From contig NZ_LGTE01000014.1 in the NCBI RefSeq assembly GCF_001263415.1, positions 1-64,000 on the forward strand: a DNA stretch of 64,000 bases, given 5' to 3'. This DNA comes from Thermincola ferriacetica (GTDB taxonomy: Bacteria > Bacillota > Thermincolia > Thermincolales > Thermincolaceae). The translations under genes and the position numbers were made by a program. The notes beneath the pieces are model-generated. The model saw nothing but the letters and a program-made list of their open reading frames with translations. It searched no databases and had not been told where the DNA came from. Below are positions 1 through 8,226 of the stretch, piece by piece; position 1 is the stretch's first letter; the number at the start of each line of letters is the position of its first letter.

Positions 1-229
1 GTTAAGGAGCGACTGCGCCCGCAAAACCGCTGCCGGGCCGGCAGGGAGTTCCCGCATGTCCGAAGATGGCGAAGGCCGCCGGGAAGTCCGGCGCTCAACA
101 TAGGATGAGTGACCGGACGGGAGGCGGCCTGACTATCAGAAATGCTATATGAGCCATCGAGTTCGGGAACGCTGCCTGCCCGGCAAGGGTTTGCAGCACA
201 AAGCTCCCAGGTAGCGGAGACACCCTCCT
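1..229 (+). repeat. Dispersed structured element, copy 1 (cut by window start)
   Basis: This stretch matches 8769-8997 over its whole length with only scattered substitutions, so it is one copy of a dispersed element whose left end lies outside the window. It has no convincing reading frame. It folds as a long imperfect hairpin: TGCCGGG near 31-37 faces CCCGGCA near 179-185, AGGCCGCC faces GGCGGCCT, and GTCCGG faces CCGGAC at the tip. Differences from the second copy tend to preserve pairing. It could be a structured RNA gene or a small non-autonomous mobile element; I recognise no named family. Confidence 0.6.
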
Positions 230-254
230 ACCCTGCCGGTATTCTCCAGCACAA

Positions 255-297
255 AGCTCCGTGGTAGCCGGGACACCCCACCCACTCTGCCATAATT
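255..297 (-). repeat. Short repeat module, inverted copy at 8396
   Basis: About 40 bases ending in ACCCCACCCAC are repeated in opposite orientation at 8396-8440, with the shared core GGTGTCCCGGCTACC and a GGAGCTT.GTGCTGC tail. The same end sequence, more diverged, also closes the structured element at 8740-9005. It overlaps the last codons of the amidase gene. Confidence 0.5.
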
Positions 298-1034
298 TAG
301 ATGTTGGCGCCGGAGTCCAGTTTATCCAGCAGCCTGGCCAGTGTGGCCGCCATTTCGCCCCAGGTAACATTAGCATCCAGGTTATGTTCGCCAAAAACAA
401 GCCCTGCATCTTTCAGACGCTGAAAATCCCTGATAGCCCAATGGGTGGGTGGTTGAGACGGCGGTTGCGGCGGCGGCACAGGCGGTTTCGCCGGTCCTTC
501 CAACCGCAAAGCTTTCGTAACCGCTTGCGCTATGGCGCCGGCCACCTCTTCACGAAAACCGTCTTCTTTTAATTTCAAGGCGTCTTCCCGCCTGTCAATG
601 AAAAGGTTCTCCAGGAGTATGGCCGGGACTGCCGTTTCTCTCAGTACGGCAAAGTTGGCCTTTTTTTTGCCCCGGTCAGGAAACCCAGCCCTTCTGTAGA
701 AATCAGCTATTTCTTTATGGATTATATCCCTTAGGCGTTGCGTCTCTTCCCAGGCGGCCGTATAGATGAAACTCTCAAATCCTGTGCCGCCGCCGGCATT
801 GACATGAACAGACAGAAAAAGATCAGCCCCAACCCTATTGGCATATAGAGCCCGTTCCGCCAAACTGACAAAAGTATCCGTAGTCCGTGTTAACCGCACA
901 TCGGCATAATTAGCCAGTTTATTTCTTAATTTAAGCGCTATATCAAAAGCAATATTCTTTTCCTGCAGGCCATAACCCAGCGCTCCCGGATCGTCTCCCC
1001 CGTGGCCGGGGTCAATGACAAGCTTTTTAGCCAT
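297..1034 (-). CDS. N-acetylmuramoyl-L-alanine amidase with C-terminal SLH-like segment
   Basis: This is a zinc amidase of the Amidase_3 family that cleaves the bond between muramic acid and the stem peptide of peptidoglycan. The 245-residue protein opens with VIDPGHGG (first zinc His), has the Glu of LQEKN, the second His in SVHVNA and the catalytic Glu in ILLENLF near residue 144, so the site looks complete. A proline-rich linker at about 183-200 leads to a short segment (HWAIRDFQRLKDAGLV..WGEMAATLARLL) that resembles one S-layer homology repeat, a wall-binding module. No signal peptide is visible, so export may be atypical, or the enzyme acts on the mother-cell side during sporulation. The start sits behind AAGGAGG. 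It is transcribed away from the mutasome operon. Family call firm; physiological role open. Confidence 0.9.
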   Translation of the reverse strand: MAKKLVIDPGHGGDDPGALGYGLQEKNIAFDIALKLRNKLANYADVRLTRTTDTFVSLAERALYANRVGADLFLSVHVNAGGGTGFESFIYTAAWEETQRLRDIIHKEIADFYRRAGFPDRGKKKANFAVLRETAVPAILLENLFIDRREDALKLKEDGFREEVAGAIAQAVTKALRLEGPAKPPVPPPQPPSQPPTHWAIRDFQRLKDAGLVFGEHNLDANVTWGEMAATLARLLDKLDSGANI

Positions 1035-1210
1035 ATCGGAACCTCCTTGTAATTTATTTACTCTATTTTATGTTCCCGCTGCGTAAAAAATAATTCGGTA
1101 CCCACTATGCAGCTTTTATTGAACCGGGCAAACCGAACAAAAAACTAGCCTTCATTACTACGAAAGCTTAAATAGAGAGGTAGCTTCACATCACTGATTT
1201 TTTTCCTTCC

Positions 1211-1239
1211 TTGACACGGGAAAAAAAAATTTTTATAAT
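1211..1239 (+). promoter_or_regulatory. Consensus sigma-A promoter of the mutasome operon
   Basis: TTGACA at 1211-1216 and TATAAT at 1234-1239 are separated by exactly 17 bases, mostly an A/T run. Both hexamers are perfect. Transcription should start near 1246, so the TTG at 1211 cannot be the start codon of the downstream gene. Confidence 0.88.
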
Positions 1240-1247
1240 AAGTTTAT

Positions 1248-1261
1248 CGAACATATGTTTG
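1248..1261. promoter_or_regulatory. LexA (SOS) box
   Basis: CGAACATATGTTTG fits the Gram-positive LexA/DinR operator CGAAC-N4-GTTYG/C, including the preferred purine and pyrimidine flanks of the spacer. It lies immediately after the -10 box and over the expected transcription start, the classic position for repression. It predicts damage-inducible expression of the ImuB-like, DUF6504 and DnaE2 genes. Confidence 0.85.
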
Positions 1262-1273
1262 GTGGTGATGCTT

Positions 1274-2392
1274 TTGTACACCGTAGCCCATATCTATACC
1301 GGCTTAAAATATCGCAACGATGGTTACAAAAATTTTACCCGGGAAGCGCTGGACATGCTGGCCAACTTTTCTCCCAGAGCGGAAATTTACAAAGACAGGG
1401 AATTTTTTCTCGACCTGACCGGTGCAAAAAATGTTCACAAAATTTTGGAAGATTTAACCGAATTGCTGACGCCTGCCTATTGTGATACCATGGTTATTTC
1501 CGTTGCCTGCACAAAACTTACGTCCAGGGCCTGCTCACTGGCGGTGGTAAACATGCCAAAAAAATATATCGGGACCCTGCCGGTAACGTTGAAGGTAGTT
1601 AATAAAAATGTCATCCTGGCCACGGTCGGTCCGGATGAAAAAAACTTTTGGTCTCTTCTCCCTGTTCATTTGCTTTGGCCGTTAGATAACCGGCTTATCC
1701 GACAACTGCAGTTTTTGGGGCTGAACAGTTGTAAACAGGTACAGGAAATTTCCCTAGCAGAACTGGCCCGGCATTTTGGCAGCCAGGCCCATTTCATTTA
1801 CCGGTACTGCCGTGGCATTGATTATGAACGGGTTCGTTCCGTTACAGGTTCAGACAGGCAGTTAATGAGGCATTACCCTTTGCGAGGATGTGCTGACAGA
1901 CTGCAGTGGGATCTGCTGTTCCGCCAGGCCGCCGACAGCCTGGCCGCGGAACTTTCCGCCCGGCTGGAAGGTTTCCGGGAGTTAAAACTGATCGTTCAGG
2001 ATGAAGACCATCGGATAAAAACAGCAGCCAAGAAATTTAACCGCGTCCTATTTACTTCTTCGGCAATTCAAACCAATTTACACCTGTTGATAAACCGGCT
2101 GAGTTTGTCCGGCCCCCTGCGCAGCATCATGATTTGCCTGCAGGGGATCACCCCGGTCCCGGCACAACAGACAGAACTGTTTGCCGAAAAGGCGCTCGCC
2201 AAACCGCAAGCAAAACCGGCCCGGGAAAAACTGGCTGAGGTTATTGAAAACCTGAACCGCAAATATCCTTCGCAACCGGTAAGCCTCGGAGGACTGTTAA
2301 CCATCAGCAGGCGGGAAAAAATGCTGCAGTTGTGGGACCCTTACCGTTTTACCAAAGAAAAGGTGAAAATGCTTGGGGAAACTTATCGATAG
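1274..2392 (+). CDS. imuB-like: ImuB-like, catalytically degenerate Y-family DNA polymerase
   Basis: This protein of about 372 residues resembles the palm, thumb and little-finger parts of Y-family polymerases but lacks the usual N-terminal segment with the first catalytic Asp. In the palm motif (Y..DE-FLDLTG in active enzymes) it reads YKDREFFLDLTG, so the Asp of the DE pair is Arg in the simplest alignment. The thumb helix-hairpin-helix is recognisable as LDNRLIRQLQFLGLNS followed by IYRYCRGIDYERV, and the little finger by the LRGCADRLQWDLL region. This is the pattern of ImuB, a non-catalytic adaptor that links a DnaE2 polymerase to the sliding clamp. The start chosen is TTG at 1274, eight bases after GGTGG and downstream of promoter and LexA box; the longer frame from 1211 begins inside the -35 box. 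Its 3' end overlaps the DUF6504 gene. I identified the family from motifs, not by search. Confidence 0.75.
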   Translation: MYTVAHIYTGLKYRNDGYKNFTREALDMLANFSPRAEIYKDREFFLDLTGAKNVHKILEDLTELLTPAYCDTMVISVACTKLTSRACSLAVVNMPKKYIGTLPVTLKVVNKNVILATVGPDEKNFWSLLPVHLLWPLDNRLIRQLQFLGLNSCKQVQEISLAELARHFGSQAHFIYRYCRGIDYERVRSVTGSDRQLMRHYPLRGCADRLQWDLLFRQAADSLAAELSARLEGFRELKLIVQDEDHRIKTAAKKFNRVLFTSSAIQTNLHLLINRLSLSGPLRSIMICLQGITPVPAQQTELFAEKALAKPQAKPAREKLAEVIENLNRKYPSQPVSLGGLLTISRREKMLQLWDPYRFTKEKVKMLGETYR

Positions 2393-2615
2393 ACCTATTG
2401 CTGTAAATTATAACGCCGAAAAAGGCCCGGTAAGCATATGCTTCGATGGTAACGTCCTGCGGGTAGCGGAAATTCTGGAAATCTGGAAAGATACGGGGGC
2501 ATGGTGGGATGGCGAAGGAGAAAAAACTTTTTTCCGAATCCAAACAGAAAACCAGGGCCTTTGGGAAATATACCGCGAAAACACAGAATGGTATTTATAT
2601 AAAATATATGATTAG
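2373..2615 (+). CDS. DUF6504 family protein of the mutasome operon
   Basis: This 80-residue protein has the pattern IDRPI-V....GPV-I-F-G..LRVAEILEIWKDTGAWWDGE followed by an ELYR/EIYR-like stretch and a terminal YD. That matches DUF6504, small proteins often encoded beside imuB and dnaE2. Its biochemical role is unknown; the Trp- and Tyr-rich beta pattern suggests a small barrel that binds a partner protein or DNA. Translation starts at TTG behind AAAGGTGA, overlapping the end of the ImuB-like gene by 20 bases. It ends 11 bases before the polymerase start, so the three genes are very probably co-translated. Confidence 0.75.
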   Translation: MGKLIDRPIAVNYNAEKGPVSICFDGNVLRVAEILEIWKDTGAWWDGEGEKTFFRIQTENQGLWEIYRENTEWYLYKIYD

Positions 2616-2626
2616 GGAGGAATTCT

Positions 2627-5600
2627 GTGTCTTTTGTGCACTTACACGTCCATACCCCTTTTTCTTTTCTGGATGGAGCCGGCAAAATCGAAGATTTAAT
2701 AGCCAAAGCGGTGGAAATGGGTTGTCCGGCTATAGCCATGACTGACCATAACAACCTTTGCGGCGCCGTAAAATTTCACCAATTGGCCACCGCTGCCGGA
2801 ATTAAGCCCATAATTGGCACAGAAATTACCATGCAAGACGGCCATCACCTGACTCTGCTGGCCCGTAACCCGCTGGGCTATGCCAACTTATGCCGGATCC
2901 TGACCGATGGCCATTTAAATAGTCCAAGAGGTTATCCGACAGTAAAGCTGTCCACCCTTGCAAAACATTGCCGGGATATAATTATCCTTTCCGGATGCCG
3001 GATGGGAAAAATTCCTTCCTTAATATTGCGGGGCAGGTTCCGGGAAGCCCTAAATACAGCCGCCGAATACCTGCATCTGTTTGGCCGGTCTAATTTCTTT
3101 TTGGAACTGCAGCCGCCACTGCTGCCCGGTTCCCAGGCCTTAAATAATTACCTGACGCAATTGGCCGAACAGTTAAAAATGGATATTGTGGCTACCAACA
3201 ACGTTCATTATTGTACAAAGGAAGGCTTTCCCGTCCATGACTTGCTGACCTGTATCCGGACCCTGACTAAACTGAAAGATGTTCACCCTGAACGCCGTTT
3301 AAACGCAGAAAACGACCTGAAATCACCGGCAGAAATGGCAAATTTGTTTTATCAATACCCCCGGGCCGTCCACAATACCCTTATGATTGCCGACCAGTGT
3401 GCCCCCGCCCTGGAACTGGGTGAAAAGATTTTCCCTTCTTTTCAGGTCCCTTCCGGCGAACCGGCCGCCGCTTACTTAAGGCGGCTTACTTACGAAGGAG
3501 CCCGGAAAAGATATGGCCGCCTTACCCGGGCCATTACGGAGCGCCTGGAGCATGAACTTGATATCATCTGTCGCCTGGGTTACGAAGATTATTTCCTGTT
3601 GGTCTGGGATTTGGTTGATTATGCGAAAAAACAGAAAATCAGATACGCCGGCCGGGGTTCTGCGGCCGATTCAGCGGTCGCTTACTGCCTTTTTATCACA
3701 GAGGTGGACTCTATCAACCGCGGCCTTCTTTTTGAACGTTTTATGAGCCTGGAAAGGGCCCAAAAGCCTGATATAGACATTGACTTTGACTCCCGTTACC
3801 GGGACCGGGTGGCTGATTACCTATACAAAAAATATGGCAGCAACAGAGTGGCCGGTGTCTGTACCTACAATACTTTCCGGGCCCGGTCGGCTTTCCGTGA
3901 CCTGGGCAAAGCCATGGACTTTCCCGCAGAAGAAATCGATTTAATCGCCAAAAGGCTGCCCTTCATCCGCGCCGACCAGATAGACCTGGCCCTGGAAAAA
4001 TTCCCGGAGCTTCGCGAGGGGGGGCTCCCCCTCGAAAAGTACAGGCAGCTTTTTGGTTACTGTGCAGCAGTATCAGGTTTCCCCCGTTTTATCAGCACCC
4101 ACCTGGGAGGCATCGTGGTCAGCAGGGACCCCCTGGTTAACCTAACCCCCTTGCAGAAAGCAGCCAAGGGAATTGTCGTAAGCCAGTTTGACAAGGAATA
4201 TATTGAAGATTTGGGGTTGGTAAAACTGGATTTGCTCTCTTTACGCACCATGTCAGTGGTAGAAAATGCTACCTTGACCATCAGGGCGGAAAACCCGGAA
4301 TTTGACTACGAAACCATTCCTCTTAACGACAAGGCCACCTATGAACTTTTAAACACAGGCCAAACAATAGGCGTTTTTCAATTGGAAAGCCCCGCCCAAA
4401 GAGCCCTGCAGAGCCGGCTACAGGCCTCCTGCCTGGAAGATATCGTAGCCAGCGTGGCTTTAATCAGGCCCGGCCCTATTAAAGGGAATATGGTGGAACC
4501 TTTTATCGCCCGCCGCCACGGCAAAGAACCCGTTTCCTATTTACACCCCAAATTAAAGCCGATCCTGGAAAAAACCTATGGCGTAGTCCTGTTCCAGGAA
4601 CAGGTTATAGAAATAGCCACAGTAATTGCCGGTTTCACGCCCGGAGAAGCTGATCGCCTGCGCCGGGTCATGACTCACGCCCGCTCGCACGAAGACATGC
4701 TGGGCATTGGCCGGGAATTTGTGGCTAAAGCAATTGCCAATGGAATAAGCAAAGAAATAGCGGAAACCATTTTCGGTTATATTGTGGGGTATGCCAGTTA
4801 CGGATTTTGCGAAGCCCATGCTGCCGCTTTTGCCACCACGGCATATAAAACTGCTTATCTGGTTAAGCATTATCCCGCTGAATACTACGCAGCTATCCTC
4901 AGCCACCAGCCTATGGGTTTTTATGGCAGCAATACTATTTGCGTGGAAGCCCGGCGCCGGGGGATAAATATCCTGCCTCCGGACATAAACTTAAGCCAGC
5001 TGGATTTTACCGTAGAAAAAGGAAATATTCGCATATCTTTAAGCCAGGTTAAAGGAATGAAGGCTTCTGTCCTTGATAACATACTGACCGAACGAAATAT
5101 TGCCCCTTTTTCCGGTATCGACGATTTTTTAAACCGGGTAAAAATCGACAGAGCGCTGCTGACCCACCTGATTTTATGCGGTGCTTTTGACTCGCTACAT
5201 TCAAACAGGAAACAGCTTCTCTGGTGGGTTAACCAACAGAAAACATTTAAACTGCAAAAAGAAGAACGGGTTTGCCAAAACGGAAGCTTACCGGTAAATC
5301 TGCCCTGGCCGGAAATCGCTGACTACTCGGAAGTGGAGAAATTCAACTGGGAGTATAAGATTTTGGGTATTGATGTACGCAGGCACTATATGAGCTACTG
5401 GCGGGCTTACCTTGATAAGCACGGTTTTACAAACAGTTTGAAAATAAAATCCCTGCCCCACGGAACAAAGGTCAAGGTGGCGGGCCTACCTATCCGTCCT
5501 CACCGCCCGCCCACAAGGTCCGGTAAAGTTGCCGTTTTTCTATCCCTGGAAGACGAATTTGGCCTGGTGGATGTTACCCTCTTCGAAAAGACCTATCAGA

Positions 5601-5713
5601 AATTCGGCAATATAATTTTCAGCAGGCCGACGCCTCCGCTGCAAATCTACGGTACCCTGCAACGCCGTGGTAACGGAGTCAGTATCATAGCCCACCAGGT
5701 CAGAACCTTGTAA
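2627..5713 (+). CDS. dnaE2: DnaE2/ImuC-type error-prone DNA polymerase III alpha subunit
   Basis: This is a C-family replicative-type polymerase of 1028 residues, shorter than housekeeping DnaE and close to ImuC/DnaE2. The order is: PHP domain (HLHVHTPFSFLDG, then MTDHNN), palm with GRGSAADSAVAY near residue 342, catalytic PDIDIDFD near 381 and a third acidic site in VKLDLLSL near 533, fingers, tandem helix-hairpin-helix, and a C-terminal OB fold (about 940-1000). Catalytic aspartates are intact. It starts at GTG with AGGGAGG five bases upstream. Being last in an operon with ImuB-like and DUF6504 proteins under a LexA box, it is inferred to make the bypass synthesis step in damage-induced mutagenesis. 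It could instead be a spare DnaE, but length and context favour ImuC. Confidence 0.85.
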   Translation: MSFVHLHVHTPFSFLDGAGKIEDLIAKAVEMGCPAIAMTDHNNLCGAVKFHQLATAAGIKPIIGTEITMQDGHHLTLLARNPLGYANLCRILTDGHLNSPRGYPTVKLSTLAKHCRDIIILSGCRMGKIPSLILRGRFREALNTAAEYLHLFGRSNFFLELQPPLLPGSQALNNYLTQLAEQLKMDIVATNNVHYCTKEGFPVHDLLTCIRTLTKLKDVHPERRLNAENDLKSPAEMANLFYQYPRAVHNTLMIADQCAPALELGEKIFPSFQVPSGEPAAAYLRRLTYEGARKRYGRLTRAITERLEHELDIICRLGYEDYFLLVWDLVDYAKKQKIRYAGRGSAADSAVAYCLFITEVDSINRGLLFERFMSLERAQKPDIDIDFDSRYRDRVADYLYKKYGSNRVAGVCTYNTFRARSAFRDLGKAMDFPAEEIDLIAKRLPFIRADQIDLALEKFPELREGGLPLEKYRQLFGYCAAVSGFPRFISTHLGGIVVSRDPLVNLTPLQKAAKGIVVSQFDKEYIEDLGLVKLDLLSLRTMSVVENATLTIRAENPEFDYETIPLNDKATYELLNTGQTIGVFQLESPAQRALQSRLQASCLEDIVASVALIRPGPIKGNMVEPFIARRHGKEPVSYLHPKLKPILEKTYGVVLFQEQVIEIATVIAGFTPGEADRLRRVMTHARSHEDMLGIGREFVAKAIANGISKEIAETIFGYIVGYASYGFCEAHAAAFATTAYKTAYLVKHYPAEYYAAILSHQPMGFYGSNTICVEARRRGINILPPDINLSQLDFTVEKGNIRISLSQVKGMKASVLDNILTERNIAPFSGIDDFLNRVKIDRALLTHLILCGAFDSLHSNRKQLLWWVNQQKTFKLQKEERVCQNGSLPVNLPWPEIADYSEVEKFNWEYKILGIDVRRHYMSYWRAYLDKHGFTNSLKIKSLPHGTKVKVAGLPIRPHRPPTRSGKVAVFLSLEDEFGLVDVTLFEKTYQKFGNIIFSRPTPPLQIYGTLQRRGNGVSIIAHQVRTL

Positions 5714-5874
5714 ACTGTCTGCCACGTCAGGACCCTGTCAGCTATCGACCCCGTCAAGCCGTTGTCGAAACCGCTTGCCCCCCAAAAACAACCACTCACC
5801 CCCGGATTTGATCGTTTCACCCACAGTAATATCAACAACAAAAAAGCTGGCCACATAAACATATAGAAGAACAC

Positions 5875-5908
5875 GCCCCAATACCCTGGGTATTGGGGCT
5901 TGTCTTTT
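5875..5908 (+). terminator. Rho-independent terminator after dnaE2
   Basis: GCCCCAATACC (5875-5885) pairs perfectly with GGTATTGGGGC (5889-5899) around a three-base loop, followed by TTGTCTTTT. It lies 160 bases after the polymerase stop, before the next ribosome site. Confidence 0.7.
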
Positions 5909-5980
5909 GAGGTCACCAATTGCCAGTTAACCTCATATGTTAAAACAAAAAATACTTTATCAAAAAAGAGGAGGATAAGC

Positions 5981-6334
5981 ATGAAATACAGTGAACAATG
6001 TAGAAAGCATTATCCAGGCCCCGGCCATATGCCCGATTATGGGATGATGCCCGATTTTGATTACGGTGCAGGAATACCGTGTCCCCCGGGCGGCTATATG
6101 CCCGGTTATGGAATGCCCGGAATGCCGGGAATGCCCGGTTATGGAATGCCCGGTTATGGAATGCCTGATTATACCGGTCCATATTTCCCCGGTTATCCAG
6201 GCGATGCGGAAACAGCCGCCCTGGTCAGGGAAATCCATGACATGACATCTGAAATCAAACATCTCTGCCACGAAATGCACCATATGATGATGCAAATGCA
6301 TAAAGATATGAAAATGAAAATGCCGAAAGGCTAA
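5981..6334 (+). CDS. Met/Gly/Tyr/Pro-rich repeat protein with His/Met-rich tail
   Basis: This 117-residue protein of unknown function is low in complexity. Residues about 25-75 are tandem GYGMPG, GMPG and GYGMPD repeats, mirrored in the DNA as 9- and 15-base repeats. The C-terminal third is an amphipathic stretch very rich in Met and His (CHEMHHMMMQMHKDMKMKM). There is no signal peptide or membrane segment. The repeats recall spore-coat or inclusion-type proteins and the tail could bind copper or another soft metal; both are guesses from composition. The ATG is chosen because GAGGAGG sits seven bases upstream; a longer frame exists but has no ribosome site. It is monocistronic between two terminators. 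Confidence 0.75.
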   Translation: MKYSEQCRKHYPGPGHMPDYGMMPDFDYGAGIPCPPGGYMPGYGMPGMPGMPGYGMPGYGMPDYTGPYFPGYPGDAETAALVREIHDMTSEIKHLCHEMHHMMMQMHKDMKMKMPKG

Positions 6335-6734
6335 AGGGAATGCCGCTGCACAGTGCCGCTATGGAGGTAAAACCACAGCGGCAATTCTTTAATTCGGGCT
6401 CGTCCCCCTAATTTTCTCAGAATGACCTTCTTGGATACCTAAAATGCCGCTAAATCAGCGGTATTTATTTCATTTGACTGCATATGTATTATTAATTCAA
6501 CAGTTCGATTAACGCTGTAACGGTAAAACTTCTGTCCCTACGCAATTACAGGTGCTGCATAATGGCTCCGGTTACAGTGCGATGGCCGGTTGGTTGGACA
6601 TGGTAACAAATAACCACTGTGAGCCTTCAGCTAAAGGATTACCAGTTCAGGAATAACTTACATAGGGCAAAACGGCAGGTATTTTCTCTTCAACGTCTAA
6701 ATAATTAAGAATCAATTAAGGGCAGGTGAGTTAC
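6335..6734. other. Intergenic stretch 6335-6734
   Basis: It holds the hairpin at 6354-6390 and a second hairpin at 6442-6466 (AAATGCCGCT facing AGCGGTATTT, then ATTTCATTT), which may be another terminator. The remaining 260 bases are AT-rich and I see no gene or clear promoter there. Confidence 0.5.
6354..6390 (+). terminator. Hairpin downstream of the Met-rich gene, containing a repeat module
   Basis: TGCCGCT-A-TGG pairs with CCA-C-AGCGGCA (one mismatch) around AGGTAAAA, followed by ATTCTTTAATT. It is probably the terminator of the 5981 gene. The left arm and loop (CCGCTATGGAGGTAAAAC) recur at 8457-8476 and inverted near 8658-8680, so this may be an inserted module serving as a terminator. 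Confidence 0.5.
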
Positions 6735-7274
6735 TTGAAGAGAACAACTAACTTAAACAGAAAAAGAGATTTTATACGTTGGTTCCTTGGTAAACACCAG
6801 TTAAAAAGTCCTGAAGCGGCCCGATTACTCCGATTTATATTAGAAAATGACCATATCTTAAAAAAGGTCAGATTTGTGGAAAACATTCGCTATTACTCTG
6901 ATGCCGTGCTTATTTCTTCCACTGATTCAAATACTATTCCTTATATTTTGCGTTTGGAAAACCAATATTATTTCGACGTGGAAGAATTCATCCATTGTCT
7001 TGCGGCATCACCACCCCATAGGCTGTATGTCTGGTTATCATTCAACAAGGATTTTATCTGCAGCTTTTGCCCGCATATGCAGGAAAAATCAGCATCAAGC
7101 AGTCTGACCAGAAGGCAGATACGCAACCTGGAAAGAGAAATTACAGAACAGATCCTCCTTAGAGAATCAGCGGAACAAAAGCTGCTGGAGTTAATTGACA
7201 AGGCGCTGGACAAGGGAAGCAAAGAAGAGTTCTTTCGCCTGACACATCAATTGAAGAAGATTCAACAAGGATAA
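6735..7274 (+). CDS. ypiB: YpiB-like protein (UPF0302 plus IDEAL domain)
   Basis: This cytoplasmic protein of about 179 residues matches B. subtilis YpiB in layout. The N-terminal UPF0302 domain starts with the KRDFIRWFLGKHQLKSPEAARLL pattern and runs to about residue 115; a short charged helix follows; the C-terminal IDEAL motif reads LLELIDKALDKGSKEEFFRLTHQL. The exact role of the family is unclear. GTG at 6726 would extend it by three residues, but TTG at 6735 is five bases after AGGTGA and is preferred. A strong terminator follows directly. Confidence 0.8.
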   Translation: MKRTTNLNRKRDFIRWFLGKHQLKSPEAARLLRFILENDHILKKVRFVENIRYYSDAVLISSTDSNTIPYILRLENQYYFDVEEFIHCLAASPPHRLYVWLSFNKDFICSFCPHMQEKSASSSLTRRQIRNLEREITEQILLRESAEQKLLELIDKALDKGSKEEFFRLTHQLKKIQQG

Positions 7275-7279
7275 AAGGC

Positions 7280-7308
7280 CCATGGCGACTAACGTCATGG
7301 ACTTTTTT
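7280..7308 (+). terminator. Rho-independent terminator of the ypiB-like gene
   Basis: CCATGGCG (7280-7287) pairs with CGTCATGG (7293-7300), with one G-U pair, around ACTAA, followed by a six-T run. It starts five bases after the stop codon. Confidence 0.8.
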
Positions 7309-7513
7309 GCGCAAAACCCGCCAGATTTTTTCCCTTAATTATTTCATGAAAAGGAAATTCATATATTAATAACGAAAAAATAAAAAAGGATAAAATTCCG
7401 GTAAAAGATTAACTAACAGGTTGTCTGTCAAACGGGATTTACTGAAGACGCAAGGAACCGTTGCTTCCTTGGCATAAAATTTCTCATATTTATAAAGGAA
7501 AGGAGATCAGCTT

Positions 7514-7939
7514 ATGTATTTAAACAACCTCTTTGTTTACGGCACTTTATTACCCGGTCTTGAAAACCATGAAAAATTCATAAAAAAATACCGGCCGGAA
7601 GTCTATAAAGCCAGCGCTAAAGGAACCATGTACTACATTCCTGAAGACAATTACCCGGTTGTACTGGACGAAGGTGACGGGGAGATAAAGGGTGTTCTTT
7701 TTGTAACCCGGGAATTACCGGTAATCCTGCCCGAACTGGATGAAATCGAGAAATTTACCGGGGTAGAAAGTCAGAGCCACCTGATAAGAGAAATCAGAGA
7801 CGTGAAAAATCTGGAGACCGGGGAAGTTGTCAAAGCTCATATGTTTTTATGGCCCCCATCCAAGGCCGATTGGCTGAAAAAGAACGGCGCTGTAATTAAA
7901 GACGGCGACTGGAAAAGATTTCTTGGAAATATGGAATAA
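7514..7939 (+). CDS. Gamma-glutamylcyclotransferase-like (AIG2/GGCT fold) protein
   Basis: This 141-residue protein begins LFVYGTLLPGLENHEKF, the substrate-binding signature of the gamma-glutamylcyclotransferase/AIG2 fold. A GTMYYIPEDNYPVVL strand follows, and the acidic catalytic position is likely the Glu of LPELDEIEKF near residue 78. Enzymes of this fold release 5-oxoproline from gamma-glutamyl peptides or amines; the substrate here cannot be told. The ribosome site AAAGGAGA precedes the ATG. It stands alone, with its own terminator and a small CAAGGAA/TTCCTTG hairpin upstream at 7451-7471. Confidence 0.8.
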   Translation: MYLNNLFVYGTLLPGLENHEKFIKKYRPEVYKASAKGTMYYIPEDNYPVVLDEGDGEIKGVLFVTRELPVILPELDEIEKFTGVESQSHLIREIRDVKNLETGEVVKAHMFLWPPSKADWLKKNGAVIKDGDWKRFLGNME

Positions 7940-7961
7940 TTTTGAAGGACTGGTGAAAAGT

Positions 7962-7995
7962 TAATGCCGGCGTTCTAAACGTCGGCATTACTTTC
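7962..7995 (+). terminator. Terminator between convergent genes
   Basis: TAATGCCGGCGTT (7962-7974) pairs with AACGTCGGCATTA (7978-7990), interrupted only by one G-U pair, with a three-base loop. Short T runs flank both sides, so it may serve both the 7514 gene and the minus-strand gene ending at 8011. Confidence 0.75.
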
Positions 7996-8010
7996 GAACC
8001 GGCCCGCCCA

Positions 8011-8226
8011 CTATTTGTTTTTTGCAGCCTTTTTCTGTTCTTTTACCTCTTTAACCAGGGGTTTATAGAAGTTAACAATATCTTCTTTAAACTTTTTGGC
8101 GCAGTCTTTGCAGATACACCAGCACGCTTTGTCAATCTTGTCTCCTTCTTCCAGGATCAACGTACAACTTAACTCCCCCATTTCAGCGCCGCACATATCA
8201 CAATTGGCACAGGCAATTTTTGTCAT
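8011..8226 (-). CDS. Small cysteine-rich protein, probable metal binding
   Basis: This 71-residue protein of unknown function carries CANCDMCG at residues 6-13, a further Cys at 21, and CWCICKDC near 35-42, then a Lys-rich helical tail. Seven or eight cysteines in paired CxxC spacing suggest a zinc ribbon or double zinc knuckle. GGGAGGGTGACAG precedes the ATG. There is no membrane segment. A role in stress or regulation would be speculation. Confidence 0.75.
   Translation of the reverse strand: MTKIACANCDMCGAEMGELSCTLILEEGDKIDKACWCICKDCAKKFKEDIVNFYKPLVKEVKEQKKAAKNK

Noticed and set aside
1211-1273. N-terminal membrane-like extension of the ImuB-like protein
   Set aside because: It would be translated from the -35 box through the -10 box and LexA operator; the apparent hydrophobic helix is a by-product of promoter sequence.
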